Below, piece by piece: positions 7,564-17,951 of a stretch of 64,000 nucleotides of DNA; within the stretch, counting starts at the first letter, position 1, and each line of letters begins with the position of its first letter. This DNA is from Kitasatospora sp. GAS204B (GTDB taxonomy: Bacteria > Actinomycetota > Actinomycetes > Streptomycetales > Streptomycetaceae). The notes under the pieces were generated by a model. That model saw only the letters and a list, made by a program, of their open reading frames with translations. It was not told the DNA's origin and did not search any database. The stretch spans positions 1-64,000 of the forward strand of contig NZ_JARZAG010000003.1 in assembly GCF_029892155.1 (NCBI RefSeq), given 5' to 3'. The translations under genes and the position numbers were made by a program.

Positions 7564-8949
7564 ATGAGCTCCCTGGACCTCACCACCCGCCTGCTGGCCG
7601 GCCTGGCGGTGCTGCTGGGACTGAGCCGCGGCGCCGGACGGCTGGCCACCCGGTTCGGGCAGCCGGCCGTGCTGGCCGAGATCGCGGTGGGCGTGGCACT
7701 CGGCCCCTCGGTGCTGGGGCGGCTGCTGCCGCGGGTGCACCAGCAGCTCTTCGGCCGGGACGTGCAGTCGGTGTTGAACGGGCTGGCCCAGCTGGCGGTG
7801 GCGCTGTACGCCTTCGAGATCGGGCGGCACCTGGCCGACCGGAAACAGCGGCAGGCCGGCCCGGCCACGGCCGGTGGGCGGGCGCCGCTGGTGCTGGCGG
7901 CGGTCTCGCTGCTCACGCCGGCCGCCGCCGGGCTGGCGCTGGCACCGCTGCTGCACGCGCACCGGCTGGCCGGCCCGGGGACCGGACTGGGCGCCTTCGC
8001 CCTCTTCCTGGCCTGCGCGCTCGGCGTGACGGCGGTCCCGGTGCTGGCCCGGATCCTGCAGGACCGGGGCTTGGCGGAGACCACCGTCGGACGGCTGAGC
8101 CTGCTGGCCGCCTCGGTCGGGGACGCGGCCTGCTGGTGCCTGCTGGGCCTGGCGCTCTTCCTGGCCGGCCGGATGGGGTGGCCGCAACTGCTGGCCGCAC
8201 TGCTCGGCGCGGGGCTGGCGGCGCTGGTCGCCGGGTACCGTGCCCGGCGGCCGCACCTGGCCGCGCGGCGGGAGGCGAGCACGGTGACGGTGACCGGTGC
8301 GATCTGCCTGGCGGCCGCGGCCTCCTCGGCGCTCGGGCTGCACCCGCTCTTCGGCGGGCTGATGCTCGGGCTCGCCTGGCCGGCGGGGGCCTCGGCGATC
8401 AGTTCGCTGACCGTCGGCTCGCCGGGCGGCGGCTCAACGGGCGCGGGGTCACCGGGCGTCGGTTCACCGGCTGTCAAATCCGCACTCGACGTTCGGTCAA
8501 CCCGGCCGCCGGCGCCGCGCCCCGGTCCGCGGTCGAGCCCGGCGGTCGGCCAGCTCGCCGCCGTGCTGCTGCCGTGCTTCTTCCTGGGAACGGGGCAGCA
8601 GGTCGATCTGGGCGCGGGCCTGCTGGACGGCGGCTTCCTGCTGCTGGTGGCGGCGCTGCTGGCGGTCGCCACCGCGACCAAGTTCGCCGCCTGCGCGGTG
8701 GTCGGCGCCCGCTACGGCTTCCCGCCCAGGGACGCGCTGCGCCTGGGGGTGCTGATGAACACCCGCGGACTGACCGAGATCGTCGTGCTGACCACCGGCT
8801 ACCAGGCCGGGCTGATCGGTCACCGGCTCTTCGAGGCCCTGCTGCTGGTCGCCCTGCTGGCCACCGCGGCGGCCGGCCCGGCGCTCAGCCTGCTGGCCCC
8901 GCGCCGGGCGCCGGTCACCGGACGGCCTCAGGCGACGAGCTTCTCGTAG
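7564..8949 (+). CDS. Cation:proton antiporter, CPA2/KefB-type membrane domain
   Basis: A 461-residue integral membrane protein with about 12 hydrophobic segments. GQPAVLAEIAVGVALGPSVLG and the C-terminal LMNTRGLTEIVVLTTGYQAG are typical of Na+/H+ or K+/H+ exchangers of the CPA2 family. Start chosen at the ATG of MSSLDLTTRL because GGGAG lies 7 bases before it; upstream codons do not look like protein. A Gly/Ser/Pro-rich insert (about residues 283-325, repeats such as GSPG and GAGSPGVGSP) replaces a normal cytoplasmic loop. There is no TrkA-N domain. It ends inside the convergent glgM-like gene (22-base overlap). Confidence 0.85.
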   Translation: MSSLDLTTRLLAGLAVLLGLSRGAGRLATRFGQPAVLAEIAVGVALGPSVLGRLLPRVHQQLFGRDVQSVLNGLAQLAVALYAFEIGRHLADRKQRQAGPATAGGRAPLVLAAVSLLTPAAAGLALAPLLHAHRLAGPGTGLGAFALFLACALGVTAVPVLARILQDRGLAETTVGRLSLLAASVGDAACWCLLGLALFLAGRMGWPQLLAALLGAGLAALVAGYRARRPHLAARREASTVTVTGAICLAAAASSALGLHPLFGGLMLGLAWPAGASAISSLTVGSPGGGSTGAGSPGVGSPAVKSALDVRSTRPPAPRPGPRSSPAVGQLAAVLLPCFFLGTGQQVDLGAGLLDGGFLLLVAALLAVATATKFAACAVVGARYGFPPRDALRLGVLMNTRGLTEIVVLTTGYQAGLIGHRLFEALLLVALLATAAAGPALSLLAPRRAPVTGRPQATSFS

Positions 8950-10112
8950 ACCCGCAAGGTGCGCTCGGCCACGCCGGTCCAGGAGAACCGCTCCACCGCC
9001 CGCCGCCGCCCGGCCGCGCCGAGCAGCTCGGCCAGGTCCGGATCGTCGAGCAGCCGGTTGACGGCGGCCGCCAGGCCCAGGGTCAACTGCTCCGGCTCCG
9101 CCGGCTCGCCGGTCCCGTCGGTCCTGGGCCGGTACTCGACCAGCAGCCCGGTACCGCCGTCCTCGACCACCTCGGGGATCCCGCCCACCGCGGTGGCCAC
9201 CACGGCCGTCCCGCAGGCCATCGCCTCCAGGTTGACGATGCCCATCGGCTCGTAGAGCGAGGGGCAGACGAAGACCGTGGCGTGGGTGAGCAGTTGGCGC
9301 AGGCTGCGGCCGTCGAGCATGCCGTCGATCCGCACCACGCCGGCCCGCCGGCGGCTCAGCTCGGCCACCAGCTCGGCCACCTCGGCGGCGATCTCGGGGG
9401 TGTCGGCCTGGCCGCAGCAGAGCACCAGTTGGGCCTCGGGACGCAGCTCGAAGGCGGCCCGCAGCAGCTGCGGCAGGCCCTTCTGCCGGGTCACCCGGCC
9501 GACGAAGAGGACGATCGGGCGCTGCGGGTCGATGCCGTACCTGACCAGCGTGTCGATCCGCGGATCGGCCTGGTAGATCTCGGTGTCGATGCCGTTGTGG
9601 ATCACCTGCACCCGCTCCGGGTCGATCTCCGGATAGGTGGTGAGGATGTCCTCGCGCATCGCCGTCGAGACCGCGATCAGCGCGTCGGCGGCGAGCGCCG
9701 CCGACCGCTCGAGCCAGCTCGACAGCGCGTATCCGCCGCCCAGTTGCTCGGCCTTCCACGGCCGCAGCGGCTCCAGGCTGTGCAGCGTCATCACGTGCGG
9801 GACGCCGTGCAGCAGCTTGGCCAGGTGTCCCGCGGCGTTGGCGTACCAGGTGTGACTGTGCACCAGGTCGGCGCCGGCGCAGTCGGCTGCCATCCGCAGG
9901 TCCGCGCCGAGGAAGCGCAGCGCCGCGTTGGCATCGCCCAGGTCGCTGGGCAGCGGGTAGGCGCGGGTGTCCGGCTCGCTGCGGGGGGCGCCCAGGCAGC
10001 GGACGTTGACCTGGGCGAGCTGTCGCAGCGCCCTGGTGAGCTCGGCCGCGTGCACACCGGCGCCGCCGTAGACCTCCGGCGGATATTCCCTGGTGAGCAG
10101 GTCGATCCGCAT
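8928..10112 (-). CDS. glgM: GlgA-family glucosyltransferase, probable maltose-1-phosphate synthase GlgM
   Basis: A 394-residue GT-B glycosyltransferase annotated in many genomes as glycogen synthase. The N-terminal TREYPPEVYGGAGVHAAELT binds acceptor and donor, and GRVTRQKG and SLYEPMGIVNLEAMACGTAV are the donor-site blocks. The length fits actinobacterial GlgM (about 390 residues), which joins ADP-glucose to glucose-1-phosphate to give maltose-1-phosphate, rather than longer classical GlgA. With glgE nearby, the GlgM role is the best inference. Start at MRIDLLTREYPPE, preceded by a GAAGGGA ribosome binding site. It follows the small secreted peptide gene by 44 bases, so both may share one promoter near the TCA array. 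Confidence 0.85.
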   Translation of the reverse strand: MRIDLLTREYPPEVYGGAGVHAAELTRALRQLAQVNVRCLGAPRSEPDTRAYPLPSDLGDANAALRFLGADLRMAADCAGADLVHSHTWYANAAGHLAKLLHGVPHVMTLHSLEPLRPWKAEQLGGGYALSSWLERSAALAADALIAVSTAMREDILTTYPEIDPERVQVIHNGIDTEIYQADPRIDTLVRYGIDPQRPIVLFVGRVTRQKGLPQLLRAAFELRPEAQLVLCCGQADTPEIAAEVAELVAELSRRRAGVVRIDGMLDGRSLRQLLTHATVFVCPSLYEPMGIVNLEAMACGTAVVATAVGGIPEVVEDGGTGLLVEYRPRTDGTGEPAEPEQLTLGLAAAVNRLLDDPDLAELLGAAGRRRAVERFSWTGVAERTLRVYEKLVA

Positions 10113-10156
10113 GGTAATTCCCTTCTGGCGAGGTGGCAGCGGGAACTGACGGATCA

Positions 10157-10315
10157 TCAGCAGCAGGCCGGCGGTCCATTGGGAGTCGGCGTGGCGTTGG
10201 CCGTGACGGGCGGCGGCGTCGGCGTTGCGGCAGCCGCGCCACCTGCGGTGACGGCCAGGACGCCGGTCATGGCCAGCAGAGTGGCGGCGAAGAAGAGCGG
10301 AAGGATCTTGCGCAT
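10157..10315 (-). CDS. Small predicted secreted peptide, 52 aa (possible signalling pro-peptide)
   Basis: Starts MRKILPLFFAATLLAMTGVL: two basic residues, a hydrophobic core and an Ala-rich stretch ending near residue 30, as in a Sec signal peptide. The exported remainder is about 22 residues, rich in Thr and Pro, and ends NGPPACC. A GTG at 10339 would add 8 residues but overlaps the TCA array. I do not recognise a family. It is divergent from an HTH-TPR regulator and 44 bases upstream of glgM. A small exported peptide next to an HTH-TPR receptor is the arrangement of PapR-PlcR and NprX-NprR in Bacillus, so a pheromone role is suggested but unproven. It could also be an ordinary secreted peptide or a chance frame. 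Confidence 0.5.
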   Translation of the reverse strand: MRKILPLFFAATLLAMTGVLAVTAGGAAAATPTPPPVTANATPTPNGPPACC

Positions 10316-10332
10316 GGGCTTTGCCTTTCGCT

Positions 10333-10384
10333 GAGTCACTTTTGTTGACAGCCAGAGTCAATCTTACTTGACCATAGAAGTCAA
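10333..10384. promoter_or_regulatory. Phased array of TCA/TGA cores between peptide and regulator genes
   Basis: Cores sit at 10336 (gagTCA), 10346 (tTGAca), 10358 (gagTCAa), 10369 (tTGAcc) and 10381 (agTCAa), with steps of 10, 12, 11 and 12 bases. GTCAA (10357-10361) and TTGAC (10368-10372) form an inverted repeat. A further gagTCAaa lies at 10532-10539 nearer the regulator start. A similar box occurs at 27038-27067 and 38213-38241. Likely operator region for the divergent peptide/glgM and regulator genes; some TTGAC copies may also serve as -35 elements. Confidence 0.5.
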
Positions 10385-10595
10385 TGATCATCTTTCGCGC
10401 TGACTCACCCCACCGGAGAGTGACCATGGCGTACGGGGGAACATCACACCGTGCTGGGGACGTTCGCCGTACCAAGGGGCCATGCGTGGGGCGATAGCCT
10501 TGGCGGGGGCCAGCTAGTGATGTAAAAGATGGAGTCAAATGGGTATCTCGCGAGGTACGGCTCAAAGCGCCGCCCTCCCCGTTGACCGGAGAACC

Positions 10596-11942
10596 ATGGA
10601 GCAATCACAGAGCGGGACGAATGGCATCGGGCAGCGGCTTCGCGAGCTGCGCCAGAAGCGTGGCCTGAATCAGCAGGACCTCGCGTCCGCGGATATCTCG
10701 GTGAGCTACGTGTCGCTGATCGAGACCGGGAAGCGCGCGCCCTCGGAGACCGTGCTCAAGTCACTGGCCGAACGGGTCGGGTGCACGGTCGACTACCTGC
10801 GCACCGGACGGGACGACACCCGGGTCAAGGAGCTCGAACTCAAGATCGTCTTTGGTGACATGGCGCTGCGCAACGGTGCCAACGGCGAGGCCCTGCAGTC
10901 CTACAGCGAGGCCCTGGCGAACGCCCCGCTGCTCGACGAGGCGATGGTCCGGCGGGCCAAGCTCGGCCAGGCGCTGGCCTTCGAGAAGCTGGGCCGGCTC
11001 GAGGCCGCCATCCAGCTGTTCAACGCGCTCTACGACGACCCGGAGACCACTCCGGGCTCGGCCGAGTGGGCCCAGCTCGCGGTGGCCCTCTGCCGGGCCT
11101 ACCGGGACGCCGGCGACCAGGTGATGAGCGTGGAGGTCGGCGAGCGGGCGATGAAGCAGCTCGACCGGCTCGGCCTGGACGTCACCGACGACCACATCCA
11201 GCTGGGCGCCACGCTGATCGGCTGCTACTACAACCGCGGTGACCTGACCCAGGCCCAGTTGCTGAGCAACCGGCTGACCCAGGTCGCCGAGGAGAACGGC
11301 TCGCGGGTCGCCCGTGGCGCGGTCTACTGGAACGCCGCGCTGGTGGCCAACTCGCGGGGCCAGGCGAAGGAGTCGCTGGCGCTCGCGGAGCGCGCACTGG
11401 CGCTGATGGCGGAGTCCGACAACGTCCGCCACATCGGTCTGCTCAAGGTCAACTGCGCCGCCTACCTACTGGAGATCGACAGCTGCGACCTGGACCACGT
11501 GGCGGTCCTGCTGACGGAGGCGCAGGAGACGATGCTGGAGGTGGGCACCGCGGCCGAGCAGGCGAGCGTGGAGACCTACCGCGCGCGGCTGGCGCTGCGC
11601 CAGGCCGACCCCGACGCCGCCCTGGAGCGGGCCAGCCGGGCGCTCGGCCTGCTGCGCAACGAGTCCCGCTGGGAGTCCGCCTCGGCCCGCGTGGTGCTGG
11701 CCCAGGCCCAGTTCGAGCGGGGCGAGGCCACGGCCGGCGCGGAGACCCTGCACGCGGTGGAGCGCCAGCTCGGGCAGATCCCGGTGAACCGGAACACCGC
11801 CCTGGTCTGGCGGCAGGCCGGCGACGTCTGGCAGCTCAACGGCCACCCGAACGAGGCCCTGGCCATGTACCAGCACGCTCTGTCCGGCGTCGGCCTGGTG
11901 CCGCTGAAAGGGGCCGCCCGGGTCACCGCCCCGCTGATCTGA
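10596..11942 (+). CDS. XRE-family HTH regulator with TPR domain (RRNPP-like architecture)
   Basis: A 448-residue protein. The XRE helix-turn-helix spans residues 8-66: IGQRLRELRQKRGLNQQDLA, then SVSYVSLIETGKRAPSETVL and CTVDYL. Residues 75-440 form helical repeats of TPR type (for example NGEALQSYSEALANAPLLDE and GQAKESLALAERALALMAES). HTH plus TPR of about 300-450 residues is the layout of RRNPP peptide-pheromone receptors, known from Bacillota, but HTH-TPR proteins without peptide ligands also exist in streptomycetes. Start at MEQSQSGTNG with GGAG upstream. The small secreted peptide gene is divergent, and an array of TCA motifs lies between. A hairpin terminator follows. Confidence 0.85.
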   Translation: MEQSQSGTNGIGQRLRELRQKRGLNQQDLASADISVSYVSLIETGKRAPSETVLKSLAERVGCTVDYLRTGRDDTRVKELELKIVFGDMALRNGANGEALQSYSEALANAPLLDEAMVRRAKLGQALAFEKLGRLEAAIQLFNALYDDPETTPGSAEWAQLAVALCRAYRDAGDQVMSVEVGERAMKQLDRLGLDVTDDHIQLGATLIGCYYNRGDLTQAQLLSNRLTQVAEENGSRVARGAVYWNAALVANSRGQAKESLALAERALALMAESDNVRHIGLLKVNCAAYLLEIDSCDLDHVAVLLTEAQETMLEVGTAAEQASVETYRARLALRQADPDAALERASRALGLLRNESRWESASARVVLAQAQFERGEATAGAETLHAVERQLGQIPVNRNTALVWRQAGDVWQLNGHPNEALAMYQHALSGVGLVPLKGAARVTAPLI

Positions 11943-11945
11943 GCG

Positions 11946-11974
11946 CCGGGCGCGGCCGACGCGCCCGCGCCCGG
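11946..11974. terminator. Bidirectional terminator between regulator and glgB
   Basis: CCGGGCGCGG (11946-11955) pairs with CCGCGCCCGG (11965-11974) around a 9-base loop. It lies between the stops of two convergent genes and can serve both. Confidence 0.6.
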
Positions 11975-11979
11975 TCCAC

Positions 11980-14283
11980 TCAGCCCGCCTCGGGAACCGG
12001 TCCGGCCGGCCGGGCCCCGGTCAGCCGAGCCGCCGTCAGCGGCAGCTCCGGCCCCTGCGGGCAGAGCCACACCGTGGCCAGTGGCGGCAGCGTCAGCTCG
12101 GCGCTGAACGGCTGGCCCTGCCACGGCAGTTCCTCGGCTTGGTGCGGACCGGGGCGGCCCGAACCGGCGCCGCCGTAGCGGGAGTCGTCGGTGTCCAGCA
12201 CGACCTGCCAGACCCCGGCCGCCGGCAATCCGATCCGGTAGCCGGTGCGCACCGACGGCGACAGGTTGCTGACCGCCACCAGCGAGCGTCCCGCCGCGTC
12301 CCGGCGGACGAAGCAGTAGACGTTGTCCTGGGCCGCGTCGGCGTCCAGCCAGGCGAAGCCGGCCGGGTCCGCGTCGAGTTGCCACAGTGGCGGGCAGTCC
12401 TGGTAGACCTGGTTCAGGTCGGTCACCAGCCGTCGTACGCCCCGGTGGTCCTCGGCGGCCGGCCAGCCCTCGTCCAGCAGCCACCACTGCGGGCCCTGCT
12501 CGTGGTCCCATTCGGCGCCCTGGGCGAACTCCTGGCCCATGAAGAGCAATTGCTTGCCGGGGTGGGCCCACATGAAGCCGAGGTAGGCGCGGTGGTTGGC
12601 CCGCTGCTGCCACCAGTCGCCCGGCATCTTGGAGACCAGCGCACCCTTGCCGTGCACCACCTCGTCGTGCGAGATCGGCAGCACGTAGTTCTCCGAGTAG
12701 GCGTACACCATCGAGAAGGTCAACTCGTTGTGGTGGTACTGCCGATGGATCGGCTCCCGGGCGAAGTAGCGCAGCGAGTCGTGCATCCAGCCCATGTTCC
12801 ACTTCAGGCCGAAGCCGAGCCCGCCGCTGCCGTCATGTCCCAGGGAGTCGGTGGGGCGGGTGACGCCGTCCCAGGCGGTGGATTCCTCGGCGATGGTGAC
12901 CACGCCGGGGCAGCGGCGGTAGACGGTGGCGTTCATCTCCTGGAGGAAGGCGACGGCGTCGAGGTTCTCGCGGCCGCCGAACTGGTTGGGGGCCCATTCG
13001 CCGTCCTGGCGGGAGTAGTCGAGGTAGAGCATGGAGGCGACCGCGTCGACGCGCAGGCCGTCGATGTGGAACTCCTCGCACCAGTAGACCGCGTTGGCGA
13101 CCAGGAAGTTGCGGACCTCGGTGCGGCCGTAGTCGAAGGTCAGGGTGCCCCAGTCGGGGTGTTCGGCGCGGCGCGGGTCGGCGGGCTCGTAGAGCGGTTC
13201 GCCGTCGAAGCGGGCCAGCGCGAAGTCGTCCTTGGGGAAGTGCGCCGGCACCCAGTCCATGATCACGCCCAGGCCCGCCTGGTGCAGCGCGTCGACCAGG
13301 AACTTGAAGTCGTCCGGCGAGCCCAACCGCGCGGTGGGCGCGTAGAAGCCGGAGACCTGGTAGCCCCAGGAACCGCCGAACGGGTGCTCCAGGACCGGCA
13401 TGAACTCCACATGGGTGAAGTTCAACTCCCGCAGATACTCCGGCAACTCCACCGCCAGCTGACGATACGTCAGACCTGGCCGCCAGGAGGCCAGATGCAG
13501 CTCGTAGATCGACATCGCGCCGGCCTGGGCACAGTGCTCGGCCCGGTGGCGCAGCCAGCGCGCGTCGCCCCAGACGTAGGGCGAGTCGTGCACCACCGAG
13601 GCGGTGGCGGGCGGGGCCTCGGCGCGGCGGGCCAGCGGGTCGGCCTTCTGCAGCAACCGCCCGTCCCGGGTGGCGATCTCGTACTTGTACCTGGCGCCCT
13701 CGCCGACGCCCGGCACGAACAGCTCCCAGATCCCGGTCGAACCCAGCGAGCGCATCGGGAACCCGGTGCCGTCCCAGAAGTTGAAGTCGCCGACCAGCCG
13801 CACCCCGACCGCGTTCGGCGCCCACACCGCGAACGCCGTGCCCAGCACGCCGTCCACCGTGCGCGGGTGCGAACCGAGCGCCTTCCAGAGCTGCTCGTGG
13901 CGCCCCTCGCCGATCAGGTGCAGGTCCAACTCGCCCAGCGTGGGCGCGAACCGGTAGCCGTCCTCCTCCACCCGCTCGCCGTTGCCGTCGGTGACCCGCA
14001 GCCGGTAGTCGGCACGCCAACCCGTCGGCAGCAGGCCGGTGAAGAGGCCGTCGTCGGCCCAGGAGAGCGCCATCCGACCGACCTCGGTCTCCAGCACCAC
14101 CGCGTCGGCACCCGGCCGCAACACCCGCACCGCGACCCCGGACTTGCCGGGGTGGGCGCCCAGCACGGCGTGCGGATCGTGGTGGCGGCCGGCCAGCAGG
14201 CGGGCGACCTCGTCCGCGGACGGCCGCGCCGGGGAGAGTTGCAGGACCGGGGGATCCAGTTCGAGGGCCAGGCGCGGAGTCAC
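11980..14283 (-). CDS. glgB: 1,4-alpha-glucan branching enzyme
   Basis: A 767-residue GH13 enzyme that moves alpha-1,4 segments to alpha-1,6 branch points. Order: N-terminal CBM48-type domains (HHDPHAVLGAHPG near residue 33), another early block GTAFAVWAPNAVGVRLVGDF, then the catalytic barrel with YELHLASWRPG, FHIDGLRVDAVASMLYLDY (nucleophile Asp), VTIAEESTAWDGVT (acid Glu) and LPISHDEVVHGKGALVSKMP. The C-terminus holds a beta domain. It is the last gene of the ThDP-enzyme/DJ-1/glgE/mak/glgB run on the minus strand, 77 bases after the mak stop. In the GlgE pathway it branches the linear glucan made by GlgE. Confidence 0.95.
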   Translation of the reverse strand: MTPRLALELDPPVLQLSPARPSADEVARLLAGRHHDPHAVLGAHPGKSGVAVRVLRPGADAVVLETEVGRMALSWADDGLFTGLLPTGWRADYRLRVTDGNGERVEEDGYRFAPTLGELDLHLIGEGRHEQLWKALGSHPRTVDGVLGTAFAVWAPNAVGVRLVGDFNFWDGTGFPMRSLGSTGIWELFVPGVGEGARYKYEIATRDGRLLQKADPLARRAEAPPATASVVHDSPYVWGDARWLRHRAEHCAQAGAMSIYELHLASWRPGLTYRQLAVELPEYLRELNFTHVEFMPVLEHPFGGSWGYQVSGFYAPTARLGSPDDFKFLVDALHQAGLGVIMDWVPAHFPKDDFALARFDGEPLYEPADPRRAEHPDWGTLTFDYGRTEVRNFLVANAVYWCEEFHIDGLRVDAVASMLYLDYSRQDGEWAPNQFGGRENLDAVAFLQEMNATVYRRCPGVVTIAEESTAWDGVTRPTDSLGHDGSGGLGFGLKWNMGWMHDSLRYFAREPIHRQYHHNELTFSMVYAYSENYVLPISHDEVVHGKGALVSKMPGDWWQQRANHRAYLGFMWAHPGKQLLFMGQEFAQGAEWDHEQGPQWWLLDEGWPAAEDHRGVRRLVTDLNQVYQDCPPLWQLDADPAGFAWLDADAAQDNVYCFVRRDAAGRSLVAVSNLSPSVRTGYRIGLPAAGVWQVVLDTDDSRYGGAGSGRPGPHQAEELPWQGQPFSAELTLPPLATVWLCPQGPELPLTAARLTGARPAGPVPEAG

Positions 14284-14360
14284 GGGTGAAGTCCCTGTCG
14301 TCTAGTGGGCAGTGTGGGCATCTCTGGGGCGGCCGCCGCCGGGGTCGGGCAGCCACCGGG

Positions 14361-15935
14361 TCAGCGGCCGAAGACCAGCCGTTGGATCGCCGCCATCGGG
14401 ATCGGCAGCCAGGCCGGTCGGTGCTGGGCCTCGTAGACCGCCTCGTAGACCGCCTTCTCGGCCTCGAAGGCCCGCAGCACCACCGGGTGGCAGTGTGGAT
14501 CGACGCCTCCGGCCGCCGCGTAACCGGCGGTGAAGGCACGGCGGTTGCGCACCGCCCAGGCGTAGGCGCGGCGGTTGCGGCGCAGCCGGGCGGCGGTCCG
14601 CTCGGCGCATTCGCCGGCCGGCGGCTCGCCCCGCTCGGCGACGTCGCCGGACCCGGCGGACGGCTGCAGGCCGGCCAGCGCCTGCTGGCCGGCGTACTCG
14701 AAGGAGCGCAGCATGCCCGCCACGTCCTTGAGCACCGGCTGCGGCAGCACCCGTTCGGCCACCGGGCGGGCCGGCTCGCCCTCGAAGTCGATCACCTTCC
14801 AGCCGCCCTCGGTGCGCAGTACCTGACCCAGGTGCAGGTCACCGTGGATCCGCTGGGCCGCCAAGCCCCGCCCGCGCAACGCGAGTTTACCGAAGTCCTC
14901 GTAGAGGCTGCTCAACCGCCCGACGTAGGCCTCCAGTTCGGGCACCTCGCGGACGGCGGCGCGCAACTCCCGGTGCAGGCCGTCGACCAGCGCGACGATC
15001 TGCTCGGGCCCGAGCTCCACCTGGCCGAAGGCCTCGGCGAGCGCCGCGTGCACCTCGGCCACCGCGCCGCCCAGCGCCCGCGCCTCGTCCGTGAAGCCGT
15101 CCACGGCGGGCACCGTGCGGCAGACGCCGGTGATGCACTCGGCGGCCTGCTCGACCGCCAGCTGCCAACCGTTGCCCCGGGCCGGCAGGAACTCCTCCAG
15201 GATGCCGAGCACCATGGCCTGCTGCGGCTCACCGTCGGTGTGCAGCCAGCCGGCCAGGCCCGGGATGCGGTCGCAGTGCACCTGGGTGAGGCCGCGCAGC
15301 GCCTCGGTCTCCGGGTGCGGGCCGGGCTCCGGCTGGCGGAAGATCTTGAAGAGCAGGCGGTCGCCGTAGACCACCGTGCTGTTGCTCTGCTCCACGGCCA
15401 GCGCGCGGGCGCTGAGCCCGCGCGGCACCGGGCCGGCGCCGGTCAGCGACATCCGCAGCTCGCCGGTGTCGGCACCCGCGTCCACCGCGGACTCGGCGAC
15501 CGCACCCATGCCCGACGCGACCGTCCGCTCCAGCAGCCGCTCCATCAACTCGTGGTCCTCGGTGGCCTCGTAGAGCGACCAGCCGTCCCACCGGCCGCCC
15601 CGCGCGATGCCGATCCCGGCCGGAGCCAGCGCCTCGGGCAGGCTGGGGCGCAGCCCGACCAGCAACTGGTAGTGGCGCGAGCCGGTACTGCCGTGCCGGG
15701 CGTCGAGCACCGAGTGCAGCAGCACCGGACCGTGCGGATCGCCGGCGCGCGGGCCGTCCAGCACCGAGGCGCTGACCGGGGCCAGCTGTTCCAGGTGGCC
15801 GTGCTCGTGGGTGAACCAGCGACGGGTCACCAACCAGGGCAGCAGGTCGGGCAGCAGCGGACGCAACAGCTCGTCGGCCTGCGACTCGGTGCCGCGCTCG
15901 GCGTTCAGGCAGGTGGCGCAGAGAATCGCCGGCAT
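14361..15935 (-). CDS. mak: Maltokinase (Mak/Pep2)
   Basis: A 524-residue aminoglycoside-phosphotransferase-like kinase making maltose-1-phosphate from maltose and ATP. A maltokinase N-terminal cap occupies about residues 20-105 (LLPWLVTRRWFTHEHGHLEQ). The kinase core shows VVYGDRLLFKIFR (Lys for ATP), the catalytic loop RIHGDLHLGQVLRTEGGW and the metal motif VIDFEGEPARP. Only one base separates its ATG from the glgE stop, so translation is coupled. TreS, which supplies maltose and is often fused or adjacent to Mak, is absent from the window. Confidence 0.93.
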   Translation of the reverse strand: MPAILCATCLNAERGTESQADELLRPLLPDLLPWLVTRRWFTHEHGHLEQLAPVSASVLDGPRAGDPHGPVLLHSVLDARHGSTGSRHYQLLVGLRPSLPEALAPAGIGIARGGRWDGWSLYEATEDHELMERLLERTVASGMGAVAESAVDAGADTGELRMSLTGAGPVPRGLSARALAVEQSNSTVVYGDRLLFKIFRQPEPGPHPETEALRGLTQVHCDRIPGLAGWLHTDGEPQQAMVLGILEEFLPARGNGWQLAVEQAAECITGVCRTVPAVDGFTDEARALGGAVAEVHAALAEAFGQVELGPEQIVALVDGLHRELRAAVREVPELEAYVGRLSSLYEDFGKLALRGRGLAAQRIHGDLHLGQVLRTEGGWKVIDFEGEPARPVAERVLPQPVLKDVAGMLRSFEYAGQQALAGLQPSAGSGDVAERGEPPAGECAERTAARLRRNRRAYAWAVRNRRAFTAGYAAAGGVDPHCHPVVLRAFEAEKAVYEAVYEAQHRPAWLPIPMAAIQRLVFGR

Positions 15936-15936
15936 C

Positions 15937-17928
<1,992 letters not shown>

Positions 17929-17951
17929 CTGTGGTCTCCCCTGTCGGCCGG

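Noticed and set aside
8928..10112. Classical GlgA glycogen synthase
   Set aside because: The protein is shorter than GlgA of enterobacteria and lies with a GlgE pathway; actinobacterial homologues of this size act as maltose-1-phosphate synthase. The call remains an inference.
10333..10384. The TTGAC copies as simple tandem -35 boxes
   Set aside because: Some may be -35 elements, but matching -10 hexamers at 16-19 bases are not evident for most, and the direct GTCAA copies are on the other strand with conserved phasing elsewhere.
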